This document shows, piece by piece, positions 22,116 through 23,188 of a stretch of 23,188 nt of DNA. Positions within the stretch are counted from its first letter, which is position 1. Every line of letters starts with the position of its first letter. The notes below the pieces were generated by a model. The model was not told the DNA's origin and did not search any database. It saw nothing but the letters and a program-made list of their open reading frames with translations. Location: positions 1-23,188 of the forward strand of contig JAJZYI010000013.1 in assembly GCA_021798135.1 (NCBI GenBank), read 5' to 3'. The DNA is from Actinomycetes bacterium. Lineage in GTDB: Bacteria; Actinomycetota; Acidimicrobiia; Acidimicrobiales; UBA8190. The translations under genes were made by a program, and so were the position numbers.

Positions 22116-23045
22116 TCAGGACAGCCGAACGGCCTCGATCTGCTCGACCCGCAGGCTGGTCGTGGCGCTCGTGTGCACGTCGGGGAGCTGGCCGTGCTCG
22201 CCCGTCGACGCCGACCACGTGACCACCCACGTCACGGTGGCGGTGACCCGGTAGGCAGCCGCGTTGCCCGCGCCACCACCGGGCTGGCCTGCCGACGACC
22301 GGGCGTAGGTGTGCGAGCAGTAGGTGGCCTGCCCGGCCGCCGGTCGGGTCGGGTCGTAGACGACCCCGGGGCCGTGGCACACGACCGACGCCCCGTCGCC
22401 CATGGTCCACGTCACGGCGACGGGGACGGCGGTCGCCGTGGCACCGACGCAGCCGCCGGCGCCGCACGCGGTGGCGCCGGTCCGGTACGGGTGCCACTGT
22501 GCCGGGGAGACCCAGAGCCATTCGGGCACCTGCACGTACCCGGTGCCGCCCGGGTCCATGCCGATCACCGGCCCCGGCAGGCCGAGCTGGCTGGCCGCCT
22601 GCGCACCGACGGTGGCAGGTGCCGGCGTCGACCGGCCCGGCGTGGCCCGGGACGGCGACGAGCTCCCGTACGGCACCCAGACCACGCTGTTGGGCGCGCC
22701 GGCGGCGGCACACGTGTTGAGCATCCACACCCCGTTCGGGCCGGCTCCCGGCGGGGGCGGGGCCGGAGGGCCTTCGGGGTAGGGGACGTAGCCGCACGAT
22801 GGACGGGGCGGCTGGGGTGCTGCGGACTTGGACTCGACCGCAGTGCCAGTTGCCGCGGTCCCACGAGTTGGAATTCTCCCGGCGGCCAACGTCCCGCCCA
22901 ACTCACCCCAGAGGGATGCGCTACAGGACAGCACTGCCCCCTGCTCAGAACAACCCCCATCGCTTGCGCCCATATTGGCTCCCGCCGTGCTACCCGCCAG
23001 GGTCAACCACAGGAAGGCCACGAAACCAGCGATCGTCACCCGCAC
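22116..23045 (-). CDS. Secreted protein with a PKD-like domain, unknown function
   Basis: Exported protein of 309 residues. The first 25 residues form a signal peptide (VTIAGFVAFLWLTLAGSTAGA, cleavage likely after AGA). A Pro/Gly-rich middle with CGYVPYPEG and GVWMLNTCAA follows. Residues from about 200 resemble a PKD-like beta-sandwich, with VAVTWTMGDGASVVCHGPG, YCSHTYARSSAG and YRVTATVTWVVTW. Similar proteins occur widely in actinobacteria without a known role. GTG 23045 shares its G with the preceding TAG (TAGTG), which suggests coupling; GTG 23057 and GTG 23039 are also in frame. The first 80 or so codons use more A- and T-ending triplets (AGA, ATT, CCA, ACT, CGT) than the rest of the window, which hints at a different origin or lower constraint there. 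Confidence 0.75.
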   Translation of the reverse strand: MRVTIAGFVAFLWLTLAGSTAGANMGASDGGCSEQGAVLSCSASLWGELGGTLAAGRIPTRGTAATGTAVESKSAAPQPPRPSCGYVPYPEGPPAPPPPGAGPNGVWMLNTCAAAGAPNSVVWVPYGSSSPSRATPGRSTPAPATVGAQAASQLGLPGPVIGMDPGGTGYVQVPEWLWVSPAQWHPYRTGATACGAGGCVGATATAVPVAVTWTMGDGASVVCHGPGVVYDPTRPAAGQATYCSHTYARSSAGQPGGGAGNAAAYRVTATVTWVVTWSASTGEHGQLPDVHTSATTSLRVEQIEAVRLS

Positions 23046-23188
23046 TAGGAGGCGCACGTGGACACCGCCCTGGTTGCAAAGCCCGCGATCTTCCACTCGC
23101 CATCGACGAAGCGGAGCTCCCACCTTCCCTTGCCGTACCCCGCGCCGCCGTCGAGCGTCGCCGGCCCGGGCCTGCCGTCGGCGGTGGT
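23045..23188 (-). CDS. C-terminal end of an unidentified protein (start outside window)
   Basis: The last 47 residues of a gene that enters from the right edge and stops at TAG 23045-23047. The tail GRWELRFVDGEWKIAGFATR has the strand pattern seen at the end of NTF2-like and Mce-associated-type domains, and it closes VSTCAS. It is too short for a firm family call. The stop overlaps the start of the secreted PKD-like gene by one base, so the two are likely one operon and both may act at the cell surface. Confidence 0.65.
   Translation of the reverse strand, partial: TTADGRPGPATLDGGAGYGKGRWELRFVDGEWKIAGFATRAVSTCAS

Overview
The window is about 23 kb of very GC-rich DNA. Codon third positions are almost all G or C, GTG starts are frequent, and many start and stop codons overlap. 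The gene content is actinobacterial: a MarP-type CvpA/serine protease fusion, a TIGR03086-type DinB-fold protein, a short GH15 glycosidase of the Rv2402 type and a YceH/DUF480 protein. An Acidimicrobiia-like or related deep-branching actinobacterium would fit, but this is an inference from gene content only. No rRNA, tRNA, CRISPR array or insertion sequence was seen.

Layout. Positions 1-8003 (minus strand) read as one transport and signalling locus. In transcription order it holds a Ugp-like lipoprotein solute-binding protein, a 20-bp tandem repeat array, an MsmK/UgpC-type ATPase, a possible 51-residue ORF, two permeases, an OmpR-type response regulator, a sensor histidine kinase and an electron-transfer flavoprotein beta-like gene that leaves the window. 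From the ATPase to the flavoprotein, almost every junction is a 4-base start/stop overlap. Positions 8300-12345 (minus) hold a metallo-beta-lactamase-fold hydrolase, a glucose-1-dehydrogenase-type enzyme and a GH15 glycosidase, a set that could release glucose, oxidise it and open the lactone. Positions 12461-13636 (minus) hold a MarP-like membrane protease. Positions 13958-20012 (plus) hold a GlcD-type FAD oxidase, a ThDP-dependent enzyme, PxpA and a fused PxpB-PxpC, that is, a 5-oxoprolinase unit. Positions 20272-21699 hold divergent DinB-like and YceH genes. Positions 22116-23188 (minus) hold a secreted PKD-like protein coupled to the end of another gene.

The most interesting signal is regulatory. 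The upstream regions of the solute-binding-protein gene and of the ATPase gene both carry arrays of GTTC half-sites spaced 10-11 bp. Each array is followed 33-34 bp later by one more GTTC, and 11-12 bp after that by an identical TACCGT -10-like box. The array before the solute-binding-protein gene is also an exact dyad of three GAAC and three GTTC sites. Several half-sites extend to GTTCACC, the core of the Streptomyces PHO box. This points to control of both halves of the transporter locus by one OmpR/PhoP-like regulator, possibly the one encoded in the operon. Other features worth a second look are a perfect 12-bp hairpin that buries the marP ribosome-binding site, a hairpin after the solute-binding-protein gene whose arm is repeated seven times downstream, and two apparently leaderless starts.
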